A stretch of DNA of 64,000 nucleotides from Armigeres subalbatus (GCF_024139115.2 NC_085140.1:459699506-459763505); one strand, 5' to 3'. Positions 35,062 through 46,299 are shown, counted from the stretch's first letter. Program-made: numbers and translations. The notes: a model not told the origin generated them from the sequence alone.

Positions 35062-35562
35062 TCGATGATAAATAATAGGAAATCAAAAAAATACTATATG
35101 AACTAGGGTAAATGCTTCCATATAAATAACAGCCCGTATATTAATCACAATCGTCGATAAACCAAATTGAAATTCAATTCGAATGTTGGAACACATTCTT
35201 CAACGTTTTGTCTATTATTTGAAATTTACTTATTTGTTAAAAGAATATTTAACAATTTTCGGTTTAACAGCTTTGTTGAAGAAAATTCTTTGTAAAAAAT
35301 AAACAGACTTCGAAAGGTTTTTCCATACCTTTCCGTTCAATATTAATAATCCATATTTATAATTACAATAATAATATTTATAATACAAATATAATTTCAA
35401 TGATTAAAAGAAATCAAAGTAATTTAGTAAGATTATTTAGTTTCAGCGAACTTTTCCCGTCAAACGCCCCTCCACGTATGGATGGGGGGAAAATACATGA
35501 AGCTAATCGACTTCAAGTGCTGATGAGACTGGAAATGTATGGTTAAATTTTTATGAACTCAC
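35062..35562. other. Probable intron downstream of the 35563-36747 exon
   Basis: AT-rich, no frame or repeat recognised; it begins (minus strand) with the GTGAGT donor at 35562-35557. Confidence 0.4.
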
Positions 35563-36747
35563 CAGGTGATGGCGACTTTGACCGAGTTTGAATCGGTTCC
35601 TCGGATACGGCAAGTTCCTGGCTTGTTGCGTTTGCCACTGCTCCGGATTGCGCCGTTGGGCCTCTGCGGCCATCATCCATACCATCATCGCCGCCAGTGG
35701 TGCTGCAGTGGTCGTTGGTATGGCCGCGGTCGTGCCGAGTGCCTCCACCAGCTTGGTCTGCGTCCTGTTTGACCATTCCATCACGCACGTCATTGAATCG
35801 ATCCGGCGACGAATAATGGACGAGCTGCTGCGGCTCATGATGATGATGTTGATGGCGACGTTGATGATGATTCATATGAGGTGGTTCAAGTTCGTTGGGT
35901 TGCTCTGATTTGAGCCGCGAGCTGGTCGCAATTGGCGATGGTTGCTTGGATCGTGTCGGTTGCTGCGATTGCACCAATAATGGTGGCGGCGGCAGAGCGT
36001 TGAAATTCAATTCACGTTCCTCGGAGTCTCTTTGAAGTCGCTGATGCTGGTGGGATGACACTGTTGCTGCTGCTACCGAAGACGGACTTGCTCCCAACGA
36101 GGGGGGAGACAGCGTGGAGGAAATTGGGGACGAACGGTGACGGTGATGCATGGTAAGCGGAAGATGACTGGGTCGATGCTGGAGATGATGATGATGATGG
36201 TGATGGTGATGCTCCTGATGATGGACTAGATGAGGTGGGTGATGGGTTGGAAGATGTGCGAAATGAGGCGGTGGTGATCGTGGAACATGATTCTGTCTTA
36301 AGTTTCGCTCGTCCATACTCATTTCGCATTCGGAATCATCTGTCTCCCGTTTAATCGAATGCATTAGAGGACTTAGGGTTGCCATTCCGGAGGAAGAAGA
36401 GGCAGAGATTTGTGGAGCTGTGCTCGGTGGAATACCGAGAGGATTTGGTCCAAGTGGGAATGATCCTAACGAGCTCGTTGGCATATTCTCCAGCATGCTC
36501 CTCTTGAGCAGAAGGTTGCTCTCGTTCAGCAACCCAAGGGTAGGATTTTGGAGCATCATATCTCGTATGGAGAGCAAACTACTCGGTATCGCATGCTGTG
36601 GAATCGATGTTGGTGCATTCAATGGTGTCATTCCGAGGCTATTGGGAACCATGCTAGGTGGAAGCAACGATTGCGGGGGTTGGCTGGGATCCGTTGGTAA
36701 CGAGACAGGGTGATGCCATTGCGCCTCGTTGCTCAGCCAAATTTTTC
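35563..36747 (-). CDS. Internal coding exon of a host gene, His/Ser/Pro-rich nuclear-regulator-like protein
   Basis: A 1185-nt frame open from splice site to splice site. On the minus strand CTTTCTTTTCTTCTGCAG ends at 36748 and CCTG|GTGAGT starts the intron at 35562. Both junctions are phase 1, so the exon can be skipped without a frameshift. The ATG at 36769 lies in the acceptor tract and is not the start. The 394 complete codons begin KIWLSNEAQWHHPVS. A Ser/Pro/Leu/Met-rich N-terminal half follows, then an IKRETDDSECEMSMDERN acidic block, a histidine-rich stretch with nine consecutive His, and a Gln/His/Pro-rich C-terminal half ending near KSPSP. IKRE, LKSE and VKQD fit the SUMO-attachment pattern. 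There is no DNA-binding domain in this exon. Length and composition resemble disordered exons of insect transcription factors, but I cannot name the gene. Confidence 0.75.
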
Positions 36748-38676
36748 CTGCAGAAGAAAAGAAAGACAAGGGAAATTAATTATACAGTATTATGTATGAC
36801 ATCTCTGAACGAGTCATAAATTGTTTTTATCGTAACTTTCGATTAGATTGTTGATCAAAACTTTACTTATTTGAATAACTTCAGAATAAATTTATTCTAA
36901 ACAGCTGTTTTGAAAACTACCTCCCAAGCTCATTCAAGTTCCTCTCATTACTTCCGTTAAATCCTGTTGTGTTTTCCTGCTTCTGGTCCCATTCATTAAT
37001 TTGCGGTGGGTGGACATCGTGGTAGTACTATCGTACTACGTGTTTACTATCCTATCCGCAGATCCCATCCCAAACTCGTCTAGCGTGCGCGGGGTTTGTT
37101 TTCGGCGAAACTGTTCTCATCGCACATGGCTGGCCACACGACGACGCGTGGACCAATGAACCGCATCACAAGAAGAATACCGCAACGGTGGTGGTGGTCG
37201 TCGTCGTCGTCTTCTGGATCGGAAGGTGGCAACGGAAAGTCTATTACGTTCATAAATGGTGCGGTGGTTACGCCAAGCCGCCCGGTACGTCAATGTGGTC
37301 GGATCGATATCTTGTGGTTGGTGTTGTTGGTGGGGTTGAATGTCAAATGCACGTAGCGGTATTAAAGTTGGACGAATAGGATTTATATTACTTGGCTATG
37401 GATTGGGGTAGGAAAGGAATATCTTTTGATGTAAACTCGACCTTAAGTTCTTTCTATAATTTGTAAAACTTCAATGTTTTAACTGCTAAAAAATAATTAA
37501 ATATTTATTTTCGATTCGGATCATTTATAATTGTGTGGCTGTTTCTCACGATGCAATTTCAGACACTGCCAAAGAAATGATTTTATTCTCAACAAACAAT
37601 GAAGCCCTGCGCAAAATATTACAATTTAATGCACTCACTTATTCCATAATTCGATTCGAACAATTGGCATAATCTGTGCGGTCCTTTTGCAGTCATGCCG
37701 ACTCACGTCCAGGTGGATCTTCTAGTTGATCACGGGGTGAGATGAAGGCGATAAAAAGTCACTTAATTTAAATTATGATTTATATTTGTTGTTGTTTCGA
37801 GTCGAGGATGGGGCCTGTCGTGGACAAAGGGCCCGTTCGCTACAGATTAAAGAGCCCTTCGTTGCTAATGAAAATATTACTCAAAAGAGAAAGGAAGAAG
37901 CAATAAATATTTTGACAGTTCTGTACGTTGCATTTTATGGCTTTATCTGTCCACGGATGATGGGGAAGCGAATAATTCGAAGCGTGAGTTCAGAAACGCT
38001 ATTCATTTGGTTTCACTCGGAGTCGTTCAGTCCGTGTGGCGGCAGTGGAACGAAGATGGACTTTGTAGCCATATCTCGCTCCTAATAATGACGAAAAGGA
38101 GCCAGATGATGACAGTGATCAGTGGTTAATTTGTGGATCTCGACCTCTCTTTGTTCACGCGGTATAAATCAGTTTAAGCGATCTGATTTGTTTCAATATG
38201 GCGTGGTTTTGTGTAGGGATTGGATTGAGAGATCATTAAAGGACAGTACTCAATTTGAAGTTCGTTATTTGGTTTTCTAAGTCAATCTATGCAATTTTGG
38301 CAAGCATTCTATAGATACTTGAACAAAAGCTTTACGACCGTGATCAGTTTCAATTTTTCGATTAGCATTAGGTCTTGATACTACTCTCATTGAAAGGAAA
38401 TAGCGTGTATGCGAAAGCAATGCGAAATAACAGATAATTGTCGCTTGGTTGCGATCAGTATGAAGTAAATTCGAAAGGGGCCGTACACTAATTACGTAAG
38501 CATTTTTGTACGACGATATCGTTTTGTGGTCACTTTGCTAAGAATGGTGATGCCACCCCTTAGTAGCTGCACCACCAGAGATGGGACATAATTGCTTAGC
38601 CATATTTAGGGCGTTTTAAATATGGTGATCACGCCTAAAAGAAAAAGAGTAGCATATTATATTATCAGCGCATATC
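36748..38676. other. Probable upstream intron or flank of the host gene
   Basis: No second exon was recognised. A GGT/CGT triplet run lies at about 37186-37212 in a GC-richer block (37080-37350) with overlapping uninformative frames on both strands. The remainder is AT-rich. Confidence 0.35.
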
Positions 38677-39677
38677 CAGCTTTCCACGCTAGTCATAATG
38701 GCGGATGCTATAAACAATTCTGACAGCAACTGCTTCCGACGCTTAACTGATTCCGACGCTATTCCGTGTCTCAGCAATCATTTTCATTTCATTTTTATTT
38801 ATTTTATTGTTTTACTTTGTTTGTTTACTGAGGGCAGACAAAACAATTTTCAATGTAAAAGGTGCAAGTATCGTTTATGTTTTTTAAATTCCAAATTTTT
38901 CATACTTTTAGGTCTCAACGTCAAAGCATGGAAGCATAAAAATATGATTTATGTGTATGGTTGTGAGCATTTAGCATTTCGTGCGAGGTGAGGACTCAAA
39001 GAGTGTTTTACATATAGAGGCCCAAAACAGTGCAGTAGCACTCGATAGCTCGCCGTACTGTTCGAGCAGCTTGACAACAATCCCTATAGGGCACTGCACG
39101 GACTGCTTTGTCTCTTTTTCGCTGCAAAGAAATTAGAAAACAACAAGGCCAGTAAACGTCAAAATTTATGAAGAACGAAAGAGAAAGAGATCTTTCCGTG
39201 CAGTGCCCTATAGTGCGTTTATTGCAAACTTGTTCTAAAGCTTAAAACATCTGAAGCCTCCGATCCGCTTGTGGCCCTTATAATCAAATTTCTACGCTCA
39301 GTGAATCTGGTTTCTAAGGCTGGTGTGATTAAAAAAACGTTCACGGATCATTTTGTGGTTAAAACAATGAAATTATTTGTTGGAATTAAATTGTTTGTGC
39401 AACTTCCAAACTTCACACAAATAGGTCCAAGATCTGGGAAGATAATTTTGAACTAAACAAGAAATATTCGCAATTATTTTGTGATATTAAACACTATAAT
39501 TTTCAATTGTTTAAAGTTTGTTATGAAAGTTGAATTTTCTTCTTTTCTTTCTCATAAGAATGAACAACGTGAAAACAGTTGCTTAGATACGACTAGCGTC
39601 AAAAACAGTTCAGCGTCGGAAGCAGTTACTTTCAGATATATTTGTAGCACCTGCCATTATAGCTAGTGTGGAAGCTG
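38677..39677. mobile_element. Foldback element, ~72-bp inverted arms
   Basis: The left arm 38677-38749 (CAGCTTTCCACGCTAGTCAT...GCTTCCGACGC) is mirrored by 39606-39677. Both arms can be read as MA(D/G)A.N.S(D/E)SNCFRR, which is only a sign of their similarity. The core holds a second, smaller inverted-repeat element. No transposase was seen. Confidence 0.65.
39085..39213. mobile_element. Nested MITE, ~130 bp
   Basis: GGGCACTGCACGGA (39089-39102) and TCCGTGCAGTGCCC (39195-39208) are perfect inverted repeats, both bordered by CTATAG. The inner TTTGTCTCTTTTTCG and CGAAAGAGAAAGAGA also mirror each other. It sits inside the 38677-39677 foldback. Confidence 0.7.
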
Positions 39678-40267
39678 AATAGATCATTATTTTTGAATGC
39701 CCTCTCTGCCCTGGCTCCAAGTGCCTTTGTTCGCCCACTAAAATGATGGAAAATAAAAACATAGCGTAAAAGACAACTATTTTTAATCCATACATTTTTC
39801 TGTAACCTATTAAATTATTAACTAAAAAGAATTAAAAAGAAATTATGGACACTTCCGAAGAAAGGGTCAAAATATAAATAAGAACTAGAAATCAGAACGT
39901 TCTCACTAGTTTCCGTGGAGCACCACGACAGATAAATCATGCTTCTTCTTAAGGTGATTCGGCTCTGCGGGATGTGCCAACAAAACCCATCTAATGAAAC
40001 CGGAGTAGGCCAAACGTCTGAACGCATGCATTTTTTCGCGTGATGGTTTTGCGAGTGTGTCTAGCAATTTGCCAATTCCGTCGATACTATTGATTATCAA
40101 CGTTGAAGTATTGAAAATTTTATTTCTTTCCAAACCCGATACAAAATTCAGAATTAATCAATTCGCTCCTTGCATTCCCAACACGGACATCAGATTGATA
40201 CCTATTAGGTACGGGCTTTTAGACCCACTTGTTCGTTTTCCCTGTGTATGAAAACACCCATGTTTCG
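39678..40267. other. No recognised feature
   Basis: AT-rich, no domain-bearing frame. Confidence 0.35.
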
Positions 40268-40735
40268 AGTTCCAACAGCGTCTGTTCTGGCATTCAGCGG
40301 CTGAGTATGAAATTTTGTTTCCTGGAAGCTATACCTAAGATGGCAGACCCATCGCGGTGAGCGAGAACCTTGGGCCTACAATCTACTGTCCCCGAAACAA
40401 ACACAATCCGACAATGAAAGAATACGTGGACTGATTTTACGGCAACGAAACGCGAAACAACGGACACGAAAAGAAACATGGAACGTTTGAACCCTAGCCC
40501 AGCAGAGTAAATTGGCACAAGTTGCCATTGAGGCACGCCTCATAAAGCTTCAGATCCGGTGAAGTCCGTTGGCCAAACAAACAGAATGAACACGCTCCCC
40601 GGCATCGTGAAGTTGCCTTCCAACTTCCAACTTCCAACCCAGGCACACTGCGCTTATGAAGTGGGAACCTATATATGAAAGGGTCATTTGTTGCCAGATT
40701 TAAAACACGGGTCCGAAACCTTACTATAATCAAAT
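40268..40735 (+). pseudogene. Family A LINE, 5' fragment
   Basis: It matches the leader and endonuclease start of the copy at 2785-3315: CCAACAGCGTCTGTTCTGGC, AAGCTATACCTAAGATGGCA, CCCAGCAGAGTAAATTGGCA and CGGGTCCGAAACCTTACTAT. Internal deletions are relative to that copy (for example around 40570-40630). It is the left half of a copy whose RT piece resumes at 45416 beyond the Gypsy remnant. Confidence 0.8.
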
Positions 40736-41129
40736 TGTAAAAGTACCCCGTCCAAACTTGGCCAACCTTACTAATGACCCCACGACTGACTTCCCACAAA
40801 TCACACCAAGGAAATACAAAACCGGCCAACCAAACTGGTGGAATTTCGGATCGCGACACGAAAGCGAACTAGCTTGTTTGCTTGCTAAATGTGAACTGTC
40901 TTATTATTTATTAGGAGCAAAGGTTTGGGCACGCAGGCCGAGTAATTGCATGTATAGGTGTATAATAACTTTGCCCGGTAGCACCAAATTCAAAAATAGT
41001 TTACAGCCGGACACCCAGATTCACCTGATTTTATGTAAGGTTTTATTCAATTTTCAAACTAACACACCCAAAAGTTCAAATCAAATACAGCCACATTTCT
41101 CAATCTTCGATCGATTCATCATCTACTGC
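40736..41129. other. Junction segment between LINE fragment and Gypsy remnant
   Basis: Not identified. From its position, at the 3' side of the minus-strand Gypsy pol, it could contain the 3' untranslated region or a decayed LTR, but no TG...CA ends or second LTR copy were found. Confidence 0.3.
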
Positions 41130-41199
41130 ATCCTCAGAATTGTGGAGATCAGCCAGACGACACCAGCGTTTGATTCGGTCAGCGGCATACACTGTTGTC

Positions 41200-41999
41200 C
41201 GCCTGCGATTTGAGCTGCGGCCACACGGTAGATCCTCCAACTGTTTTCACCGTATATGTCCCCTTGTATTTTGCTTCCAACTTTCGGCTGTGGCCCATTG
41301 CAGTGAGATCTCTCTCGACCAAAACCATCTCTCCCACTTCATATTGGTTCGACGTTCTATGACGCCTATCAAAATATCGTTTTTGTAGTTGTTGTCCTTC
41401 CCGACTCCCCGAGCATACAACGAATAGAATTCAGAACAGTGCGGTTGGCTCTCTCTGCTTGACCGTTTGCCCTAGGAGACCCAACAGCTGTCTTGATGTG
41501 AGTGATTGCGTTCACCCGACAATATTCTTCGAATACTTTTGCAGTGAATGCAGTCCCCCTGTTGGTCACTATGCGATGTGGCGTACCAAATGTAGCAGTC
41601 ACGTTTTCTATAAAGTTCAACACTGGACCAGTCTTCGTTGAACGCACTGCTCGGGCAACCACAAACTTAGAAAAACCACATGTAAGAAGCACTACATATA
41701 AATTTCTTCGCACAGACCGAACAAATGGCCCCATGTGATACATGTGTACTCTATTGAACGGCACGGGTTCTTTCGGGACCGAGTGTAAGAATCCTTCAGG
41801 TCTTCCTCCTTTACTTTTGTAATATGCACATTGTGGACATGCCTGTATGTAGGATTGCACATACTTCCGCATTTTCGGAAACCATGCCCCATTTCCCCAT
41901 TTCGTCGTGGTATGTGTGGATCAGTCTCCAACGAGCTCGCGTAGGCACTACAAAATAATTCGCTCCATCAACTAATCGCATTAATCGTTGTCGTTGCAA
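41200..41999 (-). pseudogene. Gypsy integrase remnant with two catalytic Asp positions altered
   Basis: The frame 41872-41369 starts with the end of the zinc-binding region (YIQACPQCAYYKSKG) and covers the catalytic core. FNRVHMYHMGPF has Tyr where the first catalytic Asp should be. The second Asp, expected in VTDRG, reads VTNRG. The Glu in GQAERANRT is kept. The C-terminal part continues in another frame to about 41200 (GEMVLVERDLTAMGHSRKLE then AKYKGTYTV). The N-terminal HH-type residues fall in further broken frames up to 41999. In an active element this enzyme joins cDNA to host DNA; this one cannot. Confidence 0.8.
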
Positions 42000-42057
42000 C
42001 CGGTAGTTCTGTTTGATCTGCCGCTCTTCATCAGTCTCTGGCTCTCATCTCAACACA

Positions 42058-43085
42058 TCAATAATGCCAGCTACCAGCCCTATGTTCTAAATGGAAATCG
42101 TATTCGGTGAGTTTCAGAAACCACCGCGCGATTCGGGCATTCATATCCCGCTTTTCGTATGTATTTCGTACTGCACTATAATCGGTTCGCAATACGAAAA
42201 ACTTTCCGATCAAATAGTGACGGCTAACACCTCTAGCTCGTAACTGTGGTATTTTCGTTCGACTTCTGAAGTTTTCTTGCTGTAGTAACTGATTGGACGA
42301 CAGCCCTCCTCCGTACGCATTAGCAAAATACCAGCCAACCCGTCCTGCGACGCATCCCAACTCTAAATCACAATTTGGGTCAAACAGTGCCAACAACGGT
42401 CGATCACTTAACACTTTCTTCAGCTCGCCAAAAGCTTTCCCTTGCTCACTTTTCCACTCGAATTTTGCATCTTTCTTCAACAGCATGAATAACGGAGCAG
42501 CTATGATATTGAACTGTGGAATAAATCTGCGAAAAATCCGGCCAATCCCAGGAACTGTTGAACTTGCAGCACATTTTCCGGTTCTTGAACTCCTCTACAG
42601 CTTGTGTTTTCACTGCTCCTGGTCGGATGCCATGCTTAGAAACCTCGAATTCCAAGAATTCAACCGTCGACTTGAAAAAGTGTGATTTCTTTAGATTTAT
42701 TGTAAATCCACTTTCTTGAAGCACTTCGAGAAGTTTCGCGAATTTTTCTTACACCTCCTTGCAATTTTCCCCACCAATCACCAAATCATCGATGTACACC
42801 ACGATGCCTTCTTTCCGGAGTTTACTAGTTAGCTGGTTTATGGCGCGCTGGAATACCGAACAGCCATTAGCAAGCCCGAACGACATCCTCAGGAAATGAT
42901 AATGTCCATCGCGCGTCAAGAAAGCAGTGCATTCTTGACTGTCCTCTGCTACAGGAATCTGATAATAGCCCGAATATAAATCCACAGTAATAAACACTTC
43001 TGCCCCACTGAGCTTATTGAGGCACCATGCAATATCAGGCATAAGATAGCGATCCTTTACTGTTTTTTTTGACGTAGAACTACGT
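42058..43085 (-). pseudogene. Gypsy reverse transcriptase (second part) and RNase H remnant
   Basis: It reads SKKTVKDRYLMPDI, then VFITVDLYSGYYQIPV with the first catalytic Asp, LRMSFGLANGCSVFQ, and the active-site VVYIDDLVIG (YIDD at 42796-42785). A frame change near 42725 leads to LQESGFTINLKKSHFF..TVEFL. The connection and RNase H follow in broken frames (FDPNCDLEL, a DASQDGLAG segment near 42350 in a shifted frame, NARIARWFLKLTEYDF). The YIDD box is typical of Ty3/Gypsy polymerases. Confidence 0.8.
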
Positions 43086-44455
43086 CTGTCTTTTCTATAT
43101 TGGGGTACACTTTGCAAAACGATTGCAAAAAATCGTACACAATCACACGTAATCGTACAAAAATTGTACACGATTGCAAAAAATCGAAAAACGTCACAAA
43201 AAAATGATAGACTTTGATCGTTAATATCTCAGCCGTTTCTAGATGGATTTCCAATTTTCTTGGAACATATGATCAAGGAAGAGTCAACGCTTCATACCCA
43301 ATGTAGTACACTGGTGTCGTTTTTTACGCGGTTTATTTTACACGAATACCTTTTTATGTTATTTTTTTTTTGCTTACAGTTTAGCAATCGGTTTTGGTCA
43401 ATCGGTCAATATCGTCAGTGCACCGCAAGCTTCTTCCATAGCACTACATTCCAACTGGAACCCAGCCTGCTTTTCGACTTGATATCTATTAACATTTATT
43501 TAGTTATTAACTGAAAGCTTTCTATGCCCGCCACTGCCTTAGTATGTATCTTGTGTGGCAAACACGATGATTACAATATGCCCAAGATGTCGAGAATGTT
43601 TTCCACCCAAAAACATCCTAGCGCCTTTGTTCGTAAGGCTAACTGAAAAACTCAAGCTAGCATAGACGTCAAATTAATGCAACTTACAGGGCTTTTAGCT
43701 GGTGCAGTTCATTTCTGCTAACTTATACGCGCGTTTTCTGTCGAAAGCTTGGGGACGTTTGATGGCAGCTTTTCGCTTACGTCTATTGATGCCAGTAGAG
43801 AAGCTCGGAATCTTCTTCGCTGCTGCAGTGGATACGATCTGGGAAACTTTCTTCGGCTCGTTTTTGCTGATTCCTAGGTGTCTGCCGGAGTAAACGCAAA
43901 GTCCGACTCATCTCATGAGAAGGAATAATTATTATTATCAAGCTGTCACACCTTTTTCTCCCGTCGTGTTACATCGCGTCTACTCTGACTTCCTCCACCA
44001 AACGCTTTAACGATGAGCTTTTTTGAGACACCGGGGGTTTAGACTGACTTAGTGACGGGTGCTTATTCTCTGTTCCAGATTGCGTCGGTGATGGTTGCAG
44101 CGGTAGGAAAATATGTTCAAAAAAAGCATCGATAAACAATTATCGAACGATTCTTACTCTCTAGCGAGTTATCAATTGTAATTTGGATATATGATCGCTT
44201 GAGAGTGTTGTTCATCCTCGATTATTTGAAAATTTTGTTTTCAGCATCCTTTTCAAATGTTGGTCTAAAAATAATATACATCACCAGGCTTCGTAATGCT
44301 CACTCAATCTCGGGAGCACATGATAAACGACGAAAACAGATTCACCCTGGGCTAGAAAAACGCTTGCTTTGGTCTCATTGATCAAAAAAGTCGAAAATCT
44401 GTATATTACATACAGCTACGTAGTTCAACGTCACCTTTCCGTACAACCCGATTGG
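43086..44455. other. Foreign insertion splitting the Gypsy RT
   Basis: It begins near GACGTAGAACTACGTCTGTC and TATATTGGGGTACACTTTGC, and contains ATCGTACA words repeated near 43110-43190. The right part (44293-44430) is repeat R sequence (GCTCACTCAATCTCGGGAGC, AAAAACGCTTGCTT). A 20-bp piece CCTTTTCAAATGTTGGTCTA at 44248-44267 is the end of the palindromic MITE found at 48541 and 51835. Target duplication not found. Confidence 0.5.
43690..43905 (-). CDS. Unidentified basic reading frame inside the insertion
   Basis: About 70 codons on the minus strand reading ...SGRHLGISKNEPKKVSQIVS, then AAAKKIPSFS..INRRKRKAAI and FDRKRAYKLAEMN before a stop. It is Lys/Arg-rich with fairly even codon use. 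Upstream on the same strand (44105-43970) is a Ser/Pro/Lys-rich frame ending KSSSLKRLVEEVRVDAM. Together they look like remains of a charged protein (a retrotransposon ORF1 or a processed pseudogene), but I do not recognise it, and chance is possible. Confidence 0.25.
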
Positions 44456-44471
44456 GCTGCACCTTTGAGTT

Positions 44472-44849
44472 TTATTTAGCACTGCCAGCCGGAACCATGA
44501 GCTTCGGCAACATGACGACTCGGCTACCAACGACGAATTCGATTCCTCCACAATACCAGCCTCTATTCACTAATCCACGCAAAGCGGTTCCTCTTGCATA
44601 CTCCATTCGATGCGGTTTCACGTGCACTGGCTCCTTAGCACTCAATACGATCTTCATTTCACTACCTCTAGCGACACCCAACTCATTCATACTCTTCACA
44701 AAACACGACCGGCATCGATTTACAACATCCAATATTTCTTCTTTGGGCACATCCGCGTTCAGATCATCAGCTTTTATTGGCAATCGATGTACTTTGCTGT
44801 CGATAGTAAACATCGACTCGTATTTTCGAGGCTGCACCTCCAGCACCAT
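44472..44849 (-). pseudogene. Gypsy reverse transcriptase, N-terminal part
   Basis: It includes KIVLSAKEPVHVKPHRMEYA and LRGLVNRGWYCGGIEFV, corresponding to the entry of the RT domain before the palm (the ...PHR.SY...EI..LL..GII segment of this family). The sequence after it loses register and then meets the insertion at 44455; the RT resumes at 43085. Confidence 0.7.
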
Positions 44850-45453
44850 CTAATTCGCCTCGACCCTCGACCTCGATCCCGGCGAAATTCAACTTTTCCG
44901 TTGCGATGTACCATCACTATTCCCTTCTGATTAAGCATATCGCGCCCCAATATAATAGCTGTACTCTGCACATAATTTGGCACAACGTTGAGCTTCACAG
45001 GTATTTCAATTCCATCCAACTTGACACGCGAACACACTTTTTGGCTACGTTCACTTTTTTGCCCCCGTTACCAATTAAAGTTGAATTTGTCACTTCATTA
45101 CGGCCTGCCCTATCTGTGAACCGACATTGGATAGTAGACACTTTACATCCCGAATCAATTAAAGCGGTCAATTGGATTCCGCCAACGTCTACCGACGTCA
45201 CAAAATTGTTCTCTTCTTCAACTACTTGCATCCTTGACGGCCCTGGCTTCGGTGACCTCGGAATCGGGCAATTTTTTGTCATATGGCCACTAACACCACA
45301 ATTATAGCAACACCTCTCCGATGACAACGTGCAGGATACAGCCTTATGTCCAGGTTGGTTACAACGATAACACATCACTACTTTTTCTCTCTTCTTCTCG
45401 GTCACTCGTACAGCAGCTGCCTCGTTTATTTCGTAATATCTGAGACACCGCAA
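44774..45453 (-). pseudogene. Gypsy gag nucleocapsid and protease remnant
   Basis: Two CCHC zinc knuckles, CYRCNQPGHKAVSC and CYNCGVSGHMTKNC (about 45370-45270), are followed by a protease core with ALIDSGCKVSTI (active-site D-S-G, about 45170-45135). A frame change then leads to VQSTAIILGRDML (about 44975-44940), the ILGRD flap-to-end motif. The knuckles package RNA, and the protease would cut the polyprotein. Capsid sequences upstream are missing; the frame runs straight into a LINE fragment at 45416-45453. Confidence 0.8.
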
Positions 45454-45570
45454 CTTTCCCGGTCGACTGGATGCAAGGTATCCTAGTGAAGGTACCCAAA
45501 AAGGGTGATAACTGGCGAGGCATTAAAGTGCTGCGTACCGTTCTCAAAGTTCTGTACAAAGTTATCCTAG
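45416..45570 (+). pseudogene. Family A LINE, short RT fragment
   Basis: It matches 4478-4620 of the first copy (TTTATTTCGTAATATCTG, CTTTCCCGGTCGACTGGATG, CCCAAAAAGGGTGA). It keeps the DNWRGIKVLRTVLKVLYKVI reading that the first copy lost by deletion. It is the right-hand partner of the fragment at 40268-40735. Confidence 0.85.
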
Positions 45571-45574
45571 TTAT

Positions 45575-46290
45575 CCCCGGGAAATTTTTGTTAATTTCGG
45601 AAATTCTTCGGAATTTTCGCGAGGTTTTCTTAGCACATATAAGCAAAATTCTTCGAAATGCCTATGGCAAATTCTTCGTAAATTTCACGTCACAAATTCT
45701 TTGGAATTATCGGTGGAAAATCTTCGGAATTTCTAAATAAATTGTTGAAAATTTCCACGAGAAATTGTTTGAGTTTCCATAAAAAAAATGTTTGCAATTT
45801 TTGTGAAAAAAAGCAAGCCTTTGTAATTTTCAATGAAAAGTTTACCAAAATTTCAACTGAAATTTCCAATGTAAATATTTCGAAAATTCTTTTGAATGCC
45901 CTTTTTATTCAATTTCCTCAGGAAATTGCTCCAAATTTGCAATACGGAATTTAAAAATATCGTAGGAAACCATTCTAACGGGAAATATTTCGGAATGTGC
46001 GTTTAAGCTTAAAATTACCTCTGGTAATAATTCTAAATTTTCACAGAAAATTACTCAGAATTTTAAAGGGAAAACTTTCGGAATGATGATTATTCAGCGG
46101 GATATTGCATGAAATTTTAAAGAAAAGCATCAGAATTATCATGAAGAGTTCTTTGGAGTATTACCAGGAATCTTTAAAGATTATCATTCGGGAAATTCTA
46201 CGAAGTTTCCACGAAAAACTTGTTGGAAAATAGACTTGACATTATCGGAATGTCAACTTTCGAAATTCTAAAAACTTTTCGATTTTCTCA
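45575..46290. repeat. Degenerate GGAATT/AAATTC-rich stretch
   Basis: GGAAATT, CGGAATTTT and AAATTCTTCGG words recur every 15-30 bp on both strands, the same style as 15230-17770. Short frames here are by-products. Confidence 0.5.
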
Positions 46291-46299
46291 AATTTGAAC

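Larger units (their letters stand above)
41130..45453 (-). mobile_element. Ty3/Gypsy-type LTR retrotransposon corpse
   Basis: On the minus strand the order gag zinc knuckles, protease, reverse transcriptase, RNase H, integrase is kept, which is the Ty3/Gypsy order. Both LTRs and most of gag are missing or unrecognisable. The RT is split by about 1.3 kb of foreign DNA (43080-44455). It lies between two parts of a family-A LINE, which suggests insertion into that LINE with loss of the sequence between. There is no env-like frame. Confidence 0.8.

Noticed and set aside
35551..36713. Alternative frames on both strands overlapping the host exon
   Set aside because: Shadow frames of the His/Ser-rich exon; only the minus-strand frame spans splice site to splice site.
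36748..36769. ATG at 36769 as start of the host protein
   Set aside because: It lies in the polypyrimidine tract of a strong 3' splice site; the exon begins at 36747.
38698..38991. 97-codon frame starting MADAINNSDSNCFRR
   Set aside because: Its first part is the arm of a foldback element; the mirrored arm gives the same peptide at 39610-39795.
41130..45453. Endogenous viral element (non-retroviral) or env-bearing errantivirus
   Set aside because: All recognisable domains are gag-pol of a Ty3/Gypsy retrotransposon; no envelope-like frame and no RNA-virus-like protein was seen anywhere in the window.
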